64,000 nt of DNA from Strigops habroptila. Its lineage: Eukaryota; Chordata; Aves; Psittaciformes; Psittacidae. The stretch covers positions 41,650,420-41,714,419 of the forward strand of contig NC_044284.2 in the NCBI RefSeq assembly GCF_004027225.2, given 5' to 3'. The first letter of the stretch is position 1; each line of letters opens with the position of its first letter. Below the pieces are notes generated by a model. It ran no database searches, had not been told where the DNA came from, and saw nothing but the letters and a program-made list of their open reading frames with translations. Below, piece after piece: positions 23,501-33,500 of the stretch. The position numbers and the translations under genes were made by a program.

Positions 23501-26500
23501 GGTTTGCCTCAACAATGCGTAGGCAGCGAGTCAAGGAGTCCCCATTAGCTGTCCTGGGTATGCACACAGACACACAAACCCTGACAGTGGCTCAGTGGAG
23601 GGCCTATCAAGCAGCCACTGTGCCGTGCCTTTTCCCAAAATTGTATTTGCAAAGTATGAAACACTGGAGGAAAAAACAGGCATGGCAGGAATGTACTGTG
23701 CAGTACATGCACCAGTGTGAGGTTTCTCTCCTACGTTTTTTTGGTTCTCTGATGCTGCACAGTGCTTTCAGGAGTGTATAGATGAACACAAGGGAAAAGG
23801 AGTATTTCTGGAAGCCAGCCTAGAGTATGACTGACTACACAGAAATCCAAATTCATACAACACAATAGGCTTTCTAGAACAAAGCCTTAAAATATACCTT
23901 GTCAAAAGGAAAATGAAAAGGCAAAAGGAAAATCCTTTTGCTGCAGACGTTTGCCTTAATTTCTCATTTGCAGTTTGAGAAAAACCAACGTAAATGCAAA
24001 ATTCAAACCCAAACAGTCCTTTCTGCAAAAAGCAACTACTGGCAAGCACTGGCACTCAGCTATTTAGTACAACCCACGAACCACATCCCGCATCTCCAAA
24101 GGATCACAGAAAGGATATTAATTGTTTCATCCAAGTCTTCCAGGTCCCACTCGATGCTCCGCAGGTTGTTCCTGAGCTCATTAGTGGTCCAGTCGATTTC
24201 TTCTCTTGTAGCGATGGAAGGATCTTGCAAGAGCTCTGTCCACCTCTGGAAAAGCCCCTGGGCAGTGTTCACAGCTTTCTGCACCTCCCTGCAGCCAAGG
24301 TGATTAAAGAGAAGCAAAGGGATCACCATCAGTTGCTCTGCAGCAGTCACACCAGGACAGCCCCATGCCCAGCTGTGCAGGGAAGCACAGCTTTCTCCCA
24401 AACAATTTTTAGCTTATTTTGTGAAGTAAGGACTTGCCCTACCTACTGGACAATCCCACCTCTTGTTGCAGCACCATCTTACATGTCAGCTACTAATGAA
24501 GGGATGCATTTCTTTAGAAGAGGTTTCTGTCGAGTGTCACACAGGCAAGCCAGGACACTGAACAAGGCTGCTCTTTGGCAATTAATTCCTCTCATTCCTC
24601 TCAACAGCTTTCCTCTGAAGACTCCTGATTACCTATGTAAGATCCCCTAGGGTACACAAAATTACAGGAACTGTCCCCACAGCACAGCCAGGCAGACTAT
24701 TGAGTGCAGCACTGTTTATTTTAATTCAGCATTTTAAAAATACGCAGCTCTACTACGCTAGTTTAGGGAACAGAAGTCTTTTCTGCTGCTCTAAGCTTTT
24801 TGGAGATGAGTGTGTTCACAGCTTTGCTGACAGCACTGAACGCTGTTTTGACGGTTTGGGGCAAATGGGTCTGTAAAAGTTTGGGTCACGGTCCATCAGT
24901 GTGGTTATCTGTATTTACAAACTCTGCAGTCCTGAGCGTGAACTGCTCCCCCATATTGACAGGAAGGGAGACAGACAAGACCAGACTTTGCTGGAGTGAA
25001 AAGTGGCCACCACAAGCTCAAGAGCTTACACACAGCATCTACATAAGGTACTGCTGTTTATCCTCAGTGAAGGAAAGCAGGTTATCAGTGGGGGAAGCCC
25101 AGGAAAGATGACCTGAGACTGCACCCTGCAGCTCTCTACATTACACCATGGCCTGAAGTACGCAACTTTGCTAAGCTGCAATCTCTTGGCACCTTGATGG
25201 TATCCCTTTTCTTCTCGTAGGCCTACAGCTCCAAGTCTGCCACATCTAGTGCCCCAAAGTAAGCAGCCCACACTGAGGATTTGCCAAGCTTTGTTCCCTC
25301 CACTACTTGCTAGAAGAAGTTTTGGGGTAATTTTTTTTGTTTGGGTTTGTTTTCTTTCATTTGAGCATACCTGGGGAGGCACCCACAACAGGAATTCAAA
25401 GTAGAGCTGGATGTCCTCCGATGGCAGGCGTTAGAAACACCAGGAAAGTAAACTAAATGCAACGCTGGTGGCTCCACCACCACCAGCCCCTTCGACCTGC
25501 TGGGTAATAATTAACGCTGGGAGCAGCAGCACACCCCTCTCCCCTCCCAGCCCTTCCCCGCATGGCGCGGGAACCTCTCTGAGAAGTTTGACAGGATGTT
25601 TGCTCCCCACCCATGGTGACCTGTATTTTTTCCCCTTTGCACCAGATCAACCTGGCAGAGGGATTCACTTTCCCTGGCTGCACCAGCATCCCTTCCCACA
25701 CCTCTTATGCTCATGGCTTTCCCCACCACTCCCCTGTGAGCACCTCTGCTGCTCCTGAGCACTGTTTTACTGCGACATGGGGTAGAAGGCCCACCTGCAG
25801 CAGAAGCTGAAGGTGGCCCCAAGGCAGCTACAGAGACTAAGGTGGGTTCACCCTATTAATTTCCTCCTGCCTTGACCACCTTTGGTTTGTGTTTGCTTGT
25901 GTTCAGGCTCTTCCCTGCTTGCTTTGTCTCACGGCCACTGTCCATCCTGCAGTTTGTTTCACAACTTGGTCCCTGCTCCTCTCCATCCTTCCACCCCGAC
26001 ACCGCAGCCCTGGTCTTTGGGGGATGCCATCCACAACCAGCCCACCTTGCTCTGCCTGCTGCAGGGCAACATTTCCCACGCCTCCGCCACCTCCCTCCGA
26101 CAGCGGGGACATCCGGGCACGCTGTTCCCAAGCTGGCCCTCCGCGCCGGGACCGCACCTGCAGCCACGGCCGCGCTGCACCTCCCGCTTTACGCCGGGGT
26201 GCATCTACAGAGCTCGGGCTTCGCTGGCCGGGAGAGAGGGGAGCGCTTCTCGCGGCGAGGCCCGGGCGCGGCCCGGCACCTGCCCGGCACAGCGCCTCGT
26301 TCCGGTGCCTTCCGCGCCCGGCCGTCGACGCCGAGCAACCCAGCGGGGCCGGGGCCGAGCCCGGGGCCGCCCCAGCCGCAAAGGGGGGTGTCGGGAGCGC
26401 CATTTTCCCCCGCCCCGGCCGCCGCTCAGCCCCCACTCCCCGGGCCTGCCCCGCTGTGGGGCGGCCGTGCCTAGCCCCGGACGCTCCCGGCGCCCTGCCC

Positions 26501-26583
26501 GTGCCGGGGTGTCCCCGGGGGGGTGGGGGAGGGGGTGTCTCTGCTCACCCCTTCACCACGAAGAAGGGGTCCTCCATCGACAT
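14523..26583 (-). CDS. STX6: syntaxin-6, eight coding exons
   Basis: Coding exons in transcript order: 26583-26549, 24288-24119, 23518-23424, 21682-21620, 19460-19338, 18028-17922, 16289-16195 and 14599-14523. They total 765 nt and 254 residues, one fewer than human. The protein starts [12 protein letters not shown] and is nearly identical to mammalian syntaxin-6. It has an N-terminal helical bundle (about 5-110), a linker, a Qc-SNARE motif (about 163-225) with zero-layer glutamine near 196 (in ELEEQ), and a C-terminal membrane anchor (234-254, [20 protein letters not shown]). Syntaxin-6 is a tail-anchored t-SNARE of the trans-Golgi network and endosomes that pairs with syntaxin-16, Vti1a and VAMP4. 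Seven introns separate the exons; the second is of the U12 AT-AC class. The promoter is a CpG island. Confidence 0.97.
16195..16289 (-). CDS. STX6: STX6 exon 7, second half of the SNARE motif
   Basis: Acceptor ctgtccctag. Encodes [20 protein letters not shown] then [11 protein letters not shown], ending in phase 1 before gtaggt. Two conservative changes from human: MLEDF to MLDDF and ELEST to ELDTT. Confidence 0.96.
17922..18028 (-). CDS. STX6: STX6 exon 6, first half of the SNARE motif
   Basis: Encodes [20 protein letters not shown] to GGELEEQA, identical to human as far as I can tell, including the zero-layer glutamine. The donor is gtaagt. Confidence 0.96.
18398..18440. repeat. tandem duplication of a 22-bp unit
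   Basis: CATGGCAGGTATGGGAAATG plus two bases occurs twice in direct succession (18398-18419 and 18420-18440) within STX6 intron 5. The copies are identical over 21 bases, so the duplication looks recent. Confidence 0.85.
18702..18790. repeat. inverted repeat able to form a hairpin, STX6 intron 5
   Basis: GAGTTTGCC (18702-18710) pairs with GGCAAACTC (18782-18790), and GGAGAAGTGCC (18716-18726) with GGCACTTCTCC (18770-18780). That gives 20 perfect pairs with a small asymmetric internal loop (5 and 1 nt) and a 43-nt terminal loop. It could be a transcribed hairpin or a remnant of a small terminal-inverted-repeat element. Confidence 0.75.
19338..19460 (-). CDS. STX6: STX6 exon 5
   Basis: 41 codons from [18 protein letters not shown] to [16 protein letters not shown], between tgttcag and gtaagg. 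The STGPDKY segment is one residue shorter than human STGTTDKY, which accounts for the 254 rather than 255 residues. Confidence 0.95.
21620..21682 (-). CDS. STX6: STX6 exon 4
   Basis: A 63-nt exon, 21 codons, [20 protein letters not shown] plus Q, between accaacag and gtgaga. This is part of the linker between the bundle and the SNARE motif. It diverges modestly from human ([20 protein letters not shown]). Confidence 0.95.
23424..23518 (-). CDS. STX6: STX6 exon 3
   Basis: Begins right after the AC of the U12 intron; GC completes serine 69. It encodes [20 protein letters not shown] to RQVVR and ends in phase 0 before gtaagg. Residue 86 is Gly where human has Ser. Confidence 0.95.
23519..24118 (-). 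other. STX6 intron 2, U12-type AT-AC intron
   Basis: The intron (600 nt) starts ATATCCTTT, the exact U12 AT-AC donor consensus. It carries TCCTTGACT (23529-23537), a U12 branch-point match with the branch A at 23531, 12 nt from the last base, and it ends in AC. Only these borders restore the family's [14 protein letters not shown] reading; no GT donor near DETI does. Confidence 0.92.
24119..24288 (-). CDS. STX6: STX6 exon 2
   Basis: The acceptor ctgcag precedes the G that completes glycine 12. It encodes [20 protein letters not shown] through DLEDLDETI, most of the N-terminal three-helix bundle. It ends with the first base of the serine-69 codon, directly before ATATCCTTT, a U12-type donor rather than GT. 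Confidence 0.95.
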
Positions 26584-26770
26584 GGCGCTGCCGCCGCCGC
26601 GCGCCCCGGCCGCCGCGACACGCCCCCGCCGTCCCGACACGCCCCTTCGCCGCGGCGCGCCTGCGCGCGGGGCCGGGAGCGGGGCCGGCTCGGGCGGTGA
26701 CGTCGGCTCGCCGCGTCAGTCGGGCGGCGCTGCGGGGGGAGCGGGGTCTGTGGCGCCGGGGGTGTCACGG
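26130..26770 (-). promoter_or_regulatory. STX6 CpG-island promoter
   Basis: Very CpG-dense sequence around exon 1 with no TATA box, typical of a housekeeping promoter. TGACGTC at 26698-26704 is a near-perfect CRE about 115 bases upstream of the start codon. The exact transcription start cannot be read. Confidence 0.75.
26549..26583 (-). CDS. STX6: STX6 exon 1 (coding part)
   Basis: Encodes [11 protein letters not shown] plus two bases of the next glycine. The donor reads GGG then gtgagc. A second in-frame ATG follows two codons later. Confidence 0.95.
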
Positions 26771-26799
26771 CTCCTCTCGAGGGCTCTTAGAGCCCTGCG

Positions 26800-28150
26800 G
26801 TGATTGGGGCACAGCGTCCCTCTCGCCCCTTTGCCGACGCGTCTGCTCCGTGCTGGCTTCTGGGCAATGAGGAGGCACGTCCTGAGCGGGGCTGGGGCGG
26901 CCGCCCTGCCCCGGCCGCTGGGCCGTGGTCCTGGCAGGGTGTTTTCCCACCCCCCGAGGGAGGAAGAAGGAGAGCGCGACAGCCAGTCTGCTCTGCTCCG
27001 GCTAGCTTTCCTGCCGCGGGAGCCAACCGGCACCACTTCCTTCCTCCTCCCTTCTGCGGGCGAGAACAGCCTTTTGCCTCTTGGCTTTTGTCCATCTCAG
27101 GGTGAGGACCTCCTGTTCCCTCGTTCCCCCCTCTTAAATCTCTGGGCTCCCTAGTAGCCTCTCAGCTGCGAGCACAGATAGCCTCGCCTTAGGAAAGCTG
27201 GCAGGAGAGGAATGGTGCTTGGGCAGCGTCAGGGGATGTTCCCATATACACACAGCAGAGCTTCCTCTGTGCAGCACTCTGCGTGTGGAATGCCCCGTGT
27301 TACTCCTATGGGACAGGCAGGCAAGATGGTCAGTTTTGCAGAGGCTTGGCCAGGAGCAATCACTCGAACCTTTGGCCTCTTGACCAGAGCGCGTGTCCCT
27401 GCCTGCGCTCTCTGAATGTGGCTGTGGTCCAGCACCCCTAGCAAAGGCAGTGCCAGTTCACTGAGGGAAAAGGTACAAGAGATGCCTCCTCAGCGTGTGA
27501 ACTGGATACCTCAATTTTGCAATCACAGCAGCTTTACTCATGAGTGTGGGGTGGGAAGGCTGCAGCACATGTAAAACCAGTTTCTGTAGTTTGTGGGGTG
27601 AGAAAGCTGCCTCCTGCTCCGGCCAGCCCCATACCTAGGAAACTGCAGCTTGCCAAGTGTGGTGCAACAGGCAGGAGACAAGCTTTAGGGCTCGTGTTTG
27701 CCGGCCCTTCCTTGCTGTGCCTTGGATGGCTTGTTTCCCATGCTGGGGTCCCTGCGAAATGCGCTGTGCTGAGCGTGGAGGGTTCCCTCCAGGAAAAAAC
27801 AGAGTGCCAAGGAGTCACTGGGACCCAAAGACCTTGTTCTCCCCAAAACCTCCTGGTGATTTCCACTGTGCTTCACACTCTTCAGAGCTCCCACCTTCTC
27901 CATGGCTGCTGTTCACGCTATCCTGCAGCCCTGGTCTCCTGCTTCAGCAGCTTTGGGCTTCTTGCTGGGATACAGGAGGAAAGCCAGTGTGTTTGCGAGC
28001 AGGGGAAGGAGAGCTTGGGTTGAGTTGGAGCTGTGCAGCAGTTCTGCTTTCCTCCTGCCAACAATATCCCAGCAGAGGCCTGATATTTACCAGGTACTTA
28101 TGCTGGCTCTGCTTCAGGTGCTGCTCTCCTCTGCAGGGACAGTGTTTTAA
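26800..28150. other. intergenic, no gene seen
   Basis: The first few hundred bases are GC-rich tail of the STX6 CpG island. The rest has no convincing coding frame or repeat. No divergent gene partner of STX6 is recognisable. Confidence 0.55.
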
Positions 28151-28512
28151 GGCTGCGTGGAGACCTCATAGCAGCCTTCCAGTATCTGAAGGGGGCCTAC
28201 AAGGATGCTGGGGAGGGACTCTTCATTAGGGACTGTAGTGAAGGGACAAAGGAGAATGAGTTCAAACTTAAACAGGGGAAGTTTAGGTTAGATATAAGGA
28301 AGAAGTTCTTTACTGTGAGGGTGGTGAGGCACTGGAATGGGTTGCCCAAGGAAGCTGTGAACGCTCCATCCCTGGCAGTGTTCAAGGCCAGGCTGGATGG
28401 AGTCTTGGGTGACATGGTTTAGTGCAATGTGTCCCTGCCCACGGCAGGGGGGTTGGAACTAGATGATCTTAAGGTCCTTTCCAACCCTAACTATTCTATG
28501 ATTCTGTGATTC
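28150..28512 (+). mobile_element. CR1 LINE, 5'-truncated 3' end
   Basis: The sequence has the hallmark bird CR1 3' end: ACTGGAATGGGTTGCCCAAG, then GGGGGTTGGAACTAGATGAT, TCCTTTCCAACCCTAAC, and the tail ATTCTATGATTCTGTGATTC. Only about 360 bases of the 3' end remain, as is usual for CR1 copies, so it is a dead insertion. The left border is approximate. Confidence 0.92.
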
Positions 28513-30430
28513 CTGATGCACTGTGCCTTAACAACTTGCACATTGCAAATGAGCTCAGAAGTGGTGGGTTGTTCCACAAAGCACAGAACACCATAACTCG
28601 CCTGTCCCTCAGCGGGGACACCGCTCTGAAGCAGCTCAGCAAATGTTGTAGCTTTGTTTGCATTCAGAGCCTCCATGGAATTTGGTCATAGTAGTTATAG
28701 GGTGCTTAGAGATGTGTATTCTGAACAGCCCACCAAAGACTGTGAGGGTTAGGTTTGTTCAAACACTTATGGAAGTCTTTCAGAGGCAATTTGCAGTGCT
28801 CCTCTTTTGGTGTGTTGAGACTGCGTAGTTCAGCTTCCTCCTGCCAAGCATCCCCTGAAACCTTTGCTGTGCTGGGAATGAAAAAGGGAAAAGCTCCCAT
28901 TGTATCTCAGAGTTACTAGCTCGGAATTTCAGAAATCCTTTAATAAATTCTATGAACACTTTGTTCACTTAATTGAAAATGGAGATTTTTATGCATTTGT
29001 GAAAAAGCGTGAAGCTTTGCAGACCTGTTGAGGGCTGAAAATAAGGAGGTGCTACTGAAGCATAGAGAAGTTGCAAACTTTCCAGGAATAACACGGACAG
29101 CCTTTTCTTTGATGCTGGAAATTAATGTACATGATGCAGTCAATGATTTAGATTCAACCACACTGCTGTGGACTTTTAGAATGGAGGCATTTTGCCATAT
29201 CTTGTGAGAAGCTCTGATTTTTGTTTTGGAAGTGGTGGGAAGTGTTCTGGTAGCTTTCTGGCATGCTCGGCTAACCGATTCCTCTCTGGGAGAGGAGTGC
29301 TCAGTGCATGGCACACAGCTGCAGAACTGGTCAGGAAAGATCTGATTAAACACTTCTGTGCTGAAAAGCGCCAACTCATCAAAATCCCAACTGTCTGCAG
29401 GGAAGAACTGAGGCTTTTATCAGGAAAAATTTTGCGGCATGTGTGTACACGCACAGGGGTGTGTGTGTGTGATCCCATACTAGCCCAGTACAAAGAACAT
29501 GCATCTGGCGGGAAGAGATGGCTTTTCCTGTCGAGGAAAAGCTGGATTGATTTGAATTTGGATTTGTAAAAGTATAGGGGATTTCTTTTTTCCTCCAGAA
29601 AAGGTTTTACAGCTAAAGGAAGAAGTAATAAAGCTAATGGGTTTCAGATGCTTCAGTGTTTCTCTTCCTCGTTTGCATTTTTAGTGAAAGTTGCTGAAGA
29701 TTTTCTATGGTTGTTGTAGGAGGAGAGATAAGGCATTGATAACTTGATAAAAAACACTAGTTTGTGGCTAAATATTCAGTGTTGTGGTGGGCGGTAAGGG
29801 TTTCCATCAAATCCTACCCACTTGTGGCCCCTCTGGGTTTGTAAAAAGGTTTCCTGAGCCTCATTTTTACGAATCGGTTGGGACTTCACCATGAAGCACC
29901 AAGGGCACAGGCAACACGAGGCCTCAGCCATGTGACAGCATGATGACCTGACAGCGGCAGCTCCGAGGTGTTAAAAGAAAAAGATGCTGAGAGGTGGCTG
30001 CTCCTTGCCAAGAAGGTGGCTTGGATGCTGGGTGCTCCTGGTTACTTGCTGGAGCCAATGGAGCAGGTTTCCTTGGACTTGCAGTTGCCTGGGAAGGAGT
30101 GAAGCCTGACCAAAGCTTCTCCTGTAGCTGTGGCTTTCCTGCTCTCGCTGTCTGTTGCTGTCTCTTGTGGGCTCTCATTGACTACTGAGAGCTGGTTTCA
30201 TGCCATAGCCGTAGCCTTGGGTAGGTTCATATCAGTGCAAGGCCTGTGTGCACCAGAGGCTGCAATCCCTGACTGGGCAACCAGCAGAATTGTCAAAGAT
30301 AGATACAATCAAGTATGGAATAAACGAGCAAATGCAAGGTGATAATTCATGGTAGGATGCGGGATGACTATTCAGAATAGTGGTTTTGTTTTGAAAAAAA
30401 TTTATTTCTCTCTTTGGAGTGCATGAGCAA
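28513..30430. other. intergenic, no gene seen
   Basis: AT-richer unique sequence. I see no coding frame with family features and no clear repeat apart from short T and GT runs. Confidence 0.5.
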
Positions 30431-30590
30431 TCAATTATTTAAAGAAGATGAAAATGGGAAATGAAATTGAGCAAAGGCGGCATTACTTTCAGCGGGGTGA
30501 ACCTGTGGGACTGCCTGCCACAGGATGCCAGGGGTGCTGAGAGCTCACCTGGATCCAAAAAGAGTTTAAATTACATGAGTAGTGAGGTGC
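30430..30590 (+). mobile_element. possible old CR1 LINE fragment
   Basis: TGTGGGACTGCCTGCCACAG followed by GATGCCAGGGGTGCTGAGAG and ATCCAAAAAGAGTTTAAATT resembles the CR1 segment around 'gtggaactcactgccacaggatg'. The match is by eye and diverged, so borders and family are uncertain. Confidence 0.45.
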
Positions 30591-30599
30591 TGAATTGCC

Positions 30600-33500
30600 A
30601 AAGTCCTCGTTACTTTTTTAAGTGGGTGAAATCAGAAGGAACTTTTCTCTGGCAGCCTTTCCCCATAACCTTCTTTGTTATCCCTGTTTCCATGGATGAC
30701 CCCAGTAGGGCTCCAGGCTCTGTCATGTTGTCAGCCTCACAAACCAGGTGAAGGATGAGGTGTCTAAAGGACAGTCCGTATGAGAGGGAAGGGGCACAGA
30801 CCAGAGGGAAGTCAACACTTGCTGGTGGCATTTTTTTTTGCAGTTTCCCTTGATGGTGGGAGGAGGGATTTGACACAGAGAGGATCTGCTCTGCCCTTGG
30901 TGCCCTCCTCCGTGGTTGTTACTCTTAGGACTCAAGGTTGCCTCCTGGCATGCCTTTGGACTTTGAATAAAGACTGCGTGTGGTGTGGTTTGCTGGCAAG
31001 ACCCAAGGACCTTGGTCCCCCTTTTCGTTAGCAGGGAGCAGAGTAGGCAGCCTCTCCTAGGATAACAGCTCCATGGCTCCAGAGCATCATTGTGCAGCCT
31101 CCCCATCATGCCTAAGCGGAAACAGTTGCACAGAGGACACATCTGCGCTCTGGGATGTGCAGAGGGCTGCAGTTGTCATTTGCCTGCTGGCTAAAAGGAA
31201 GGTGACATTGAGATACAGGGAGAGGAAAAAATAATTAGGCTGAGAGTCCTTTGGGCAGGAGATCTACCCCGCAGTTTGCCCAATTGTGACTTTGGTTGGC
31301 TCTGTGGAGTTTGCATGATTAATTTGAGATGTTTAACCCCATGCTGGGCTGCAGGTGAACGCCACCAAGGCTGCCTTCTTCTGTAGCAAAGAGTTTGCTG
31401 GGGAGCCAATCACTCCAGTGAAAAGCACAGGCTTTGCTGGAGTGTCTGCTGGGCTGCATCCCAGGGCTGTCCTGCTTCTTTTTCCCCTGGACACAAGGCA
31501 GCCTCTGTCTTTGGAAATGGCACAGGACCCATTGCAGGCATATCAGAGAAGGGAAAAAAATACAGGAAGGTGGACTACAATAGAAGGGTTGTCTGATAGG
31601 AAACCCTGGACAAATAAATGCATTTTTTCCCCAGGAAACCCAAACCGGTTCCATAAAACACTGAAAGATGTGGGGCCACATTTTTCCAGGGGAAATGGCT
31701 GCCTGAAGAAGCTGATAGCTAGGAGTGGGATTCCGCCCCGACCCCCTTTGTGTTTGGAAAGGCTGCTGGAGGAGTAGCAGGATTTCTGATGGGCAGGGGT
31801 CCAGGTCACGAGTCTCCAGGAGAGGAGGGAAATCCCAAGGCTCAGAGTAAGGGGAGGGAAATTTTAATTCATTTGTGCAGGGGCAACAGGGGGAACCCCA
31901 GGTCATCAGTAGAAAAAAACTGCACAAGGGAGCCCTGCCTGCCTGGGCTATCTACGCCATCATTGCTGCTCACGGGAAAGGGGTTTTTAACCCTGGAAAA
32001 CCCCTTTGCGTTCTAATATGTGGCTATACTTTCAGGGGTGGGTGTCTCGGCCCTCTCAAGAGGAGGGAGAGAGCTGCTTCCTCTGCTTTGGTTTTAGGTT
32101 TGTATTGATTTGTTTGTGTTTGTTTCACTTGCACATTGTTTTTGGTTTTCATTTGGCAGTGATTAGTCGTTAGCACTCTTGACTGTTTTGGGATGTTTCC
32201 CAGCTCTTCTGACCTTATCGCCGAGCTTGGATAAACCAGAGCAGTTGGGAACTGGGGAATTAGTTACTGATACCGGATTGTGGCAGGTCCAGACCACATC
32301 CATGTGAATCATTGATTTTTCTGAGGGGAAAAAAACCCCAAACAACCCCAGAGAAGCCTCCTTCTCATCCTGAGCCCTGTGTAGGTCCGTCACAATTGAG
32401 GTGTTTGTTATTCCCATCTAGAAATGAACTTGGACTGCAGATGAATCACGTTTGGAAATGATCCTCCCTGTGCTGTTTTGCTTCGATCAGCAATCTCTTG
32501 GGATGTGCCTGGATCTCCCTGGGGCTTTGGCTGTCCTGGAGCTCTGTTCTTCCTGCAAGGCAACTGATGGTGTGAAGGCTTTTTGCCCAGCCCCACTGGT
32601 GGAGAGGAAGGTTTGGCTTCTTTGTTCCCATCTTCTTCCTAGGAAGGCTCTAGCTCATGAATCCTGGTCCGAATCAAAGAGAGAGGGGACAGTGCACTGC
32701 ATTGGTGGTGAGACAGCCAAGAGAAGTGATGGATGACTTCAGTCTGTGCTTTGAGGAGACCCTAACTTCACTTTATGTCCTACCCAGAGGGTTCTCCACC
32801 TCTTTGCTGCAGCTGGCTTTTCCCCGGGGCCTGGGCTGCACATTTGGTGACAGCGAGGATCTGGCGGGGGCGTGGGGACGGGGACAGGCGCCGCGGTTGA
32901 AACAGGACCTTGCTAACCACATCCTCAGCCGCACCGCCGCAGGTCTTGTGGCTGTGCTGGGTGCCAGATGGCCGTGCTGGTGCGGCCCCAGCCACGACAC
33001 TGCTGCGTGGGCTGCAGCTGGGGGGCGCGGAAGGACCTGGCCGGGGTTTTGCTGCCATAGCAGGGGATGCAGGCGGGATGCAGGCAGCCGCCACACAGCC
33101 CCACGCTGCGCCCAGCCAAGATGCAACCGCGTGAATCCCAGACGAGCTTCCCGGCGCCAGCCTCCTCTGCCCACTGTGGAAGGCGAATTTAAACACCTCC
33201 AAAAATCCCGATGGTGTGCGCAGCCCTCTGCAATTATTATTTGTGCCACAAGCTGCTTCCTGCCCCGAGCTGCTTTTATCTTGCATTGTTTTCCTCTCCA
33301 GGTGGGGCTGCAGGCTCCCCACTGCTCGGCCTCCGGGGCTGCCTCCGCCACTGGCTCGCGGGCCACACTGCCGGCTGCAGCTTGCTGCCGGAGAGGCCAC
33401 CTTTGTCTGCCAGCCCGTCCGCCCTCCTCCTCCTGCCAGAGCTATTTCTGGGAGCAGCAGCTGAGCCCGAGGATTGTTAATTGTTCGTCAACCCCCTTCC

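Noticed and set aside
25903-26803. Frames in the STX6 CpG island, including 304 residues on +
   Set aside because: They overlap STX6 exon 1 and promoter and are composed of Arg/Pro/Ala-rich translation of CpG DNA.
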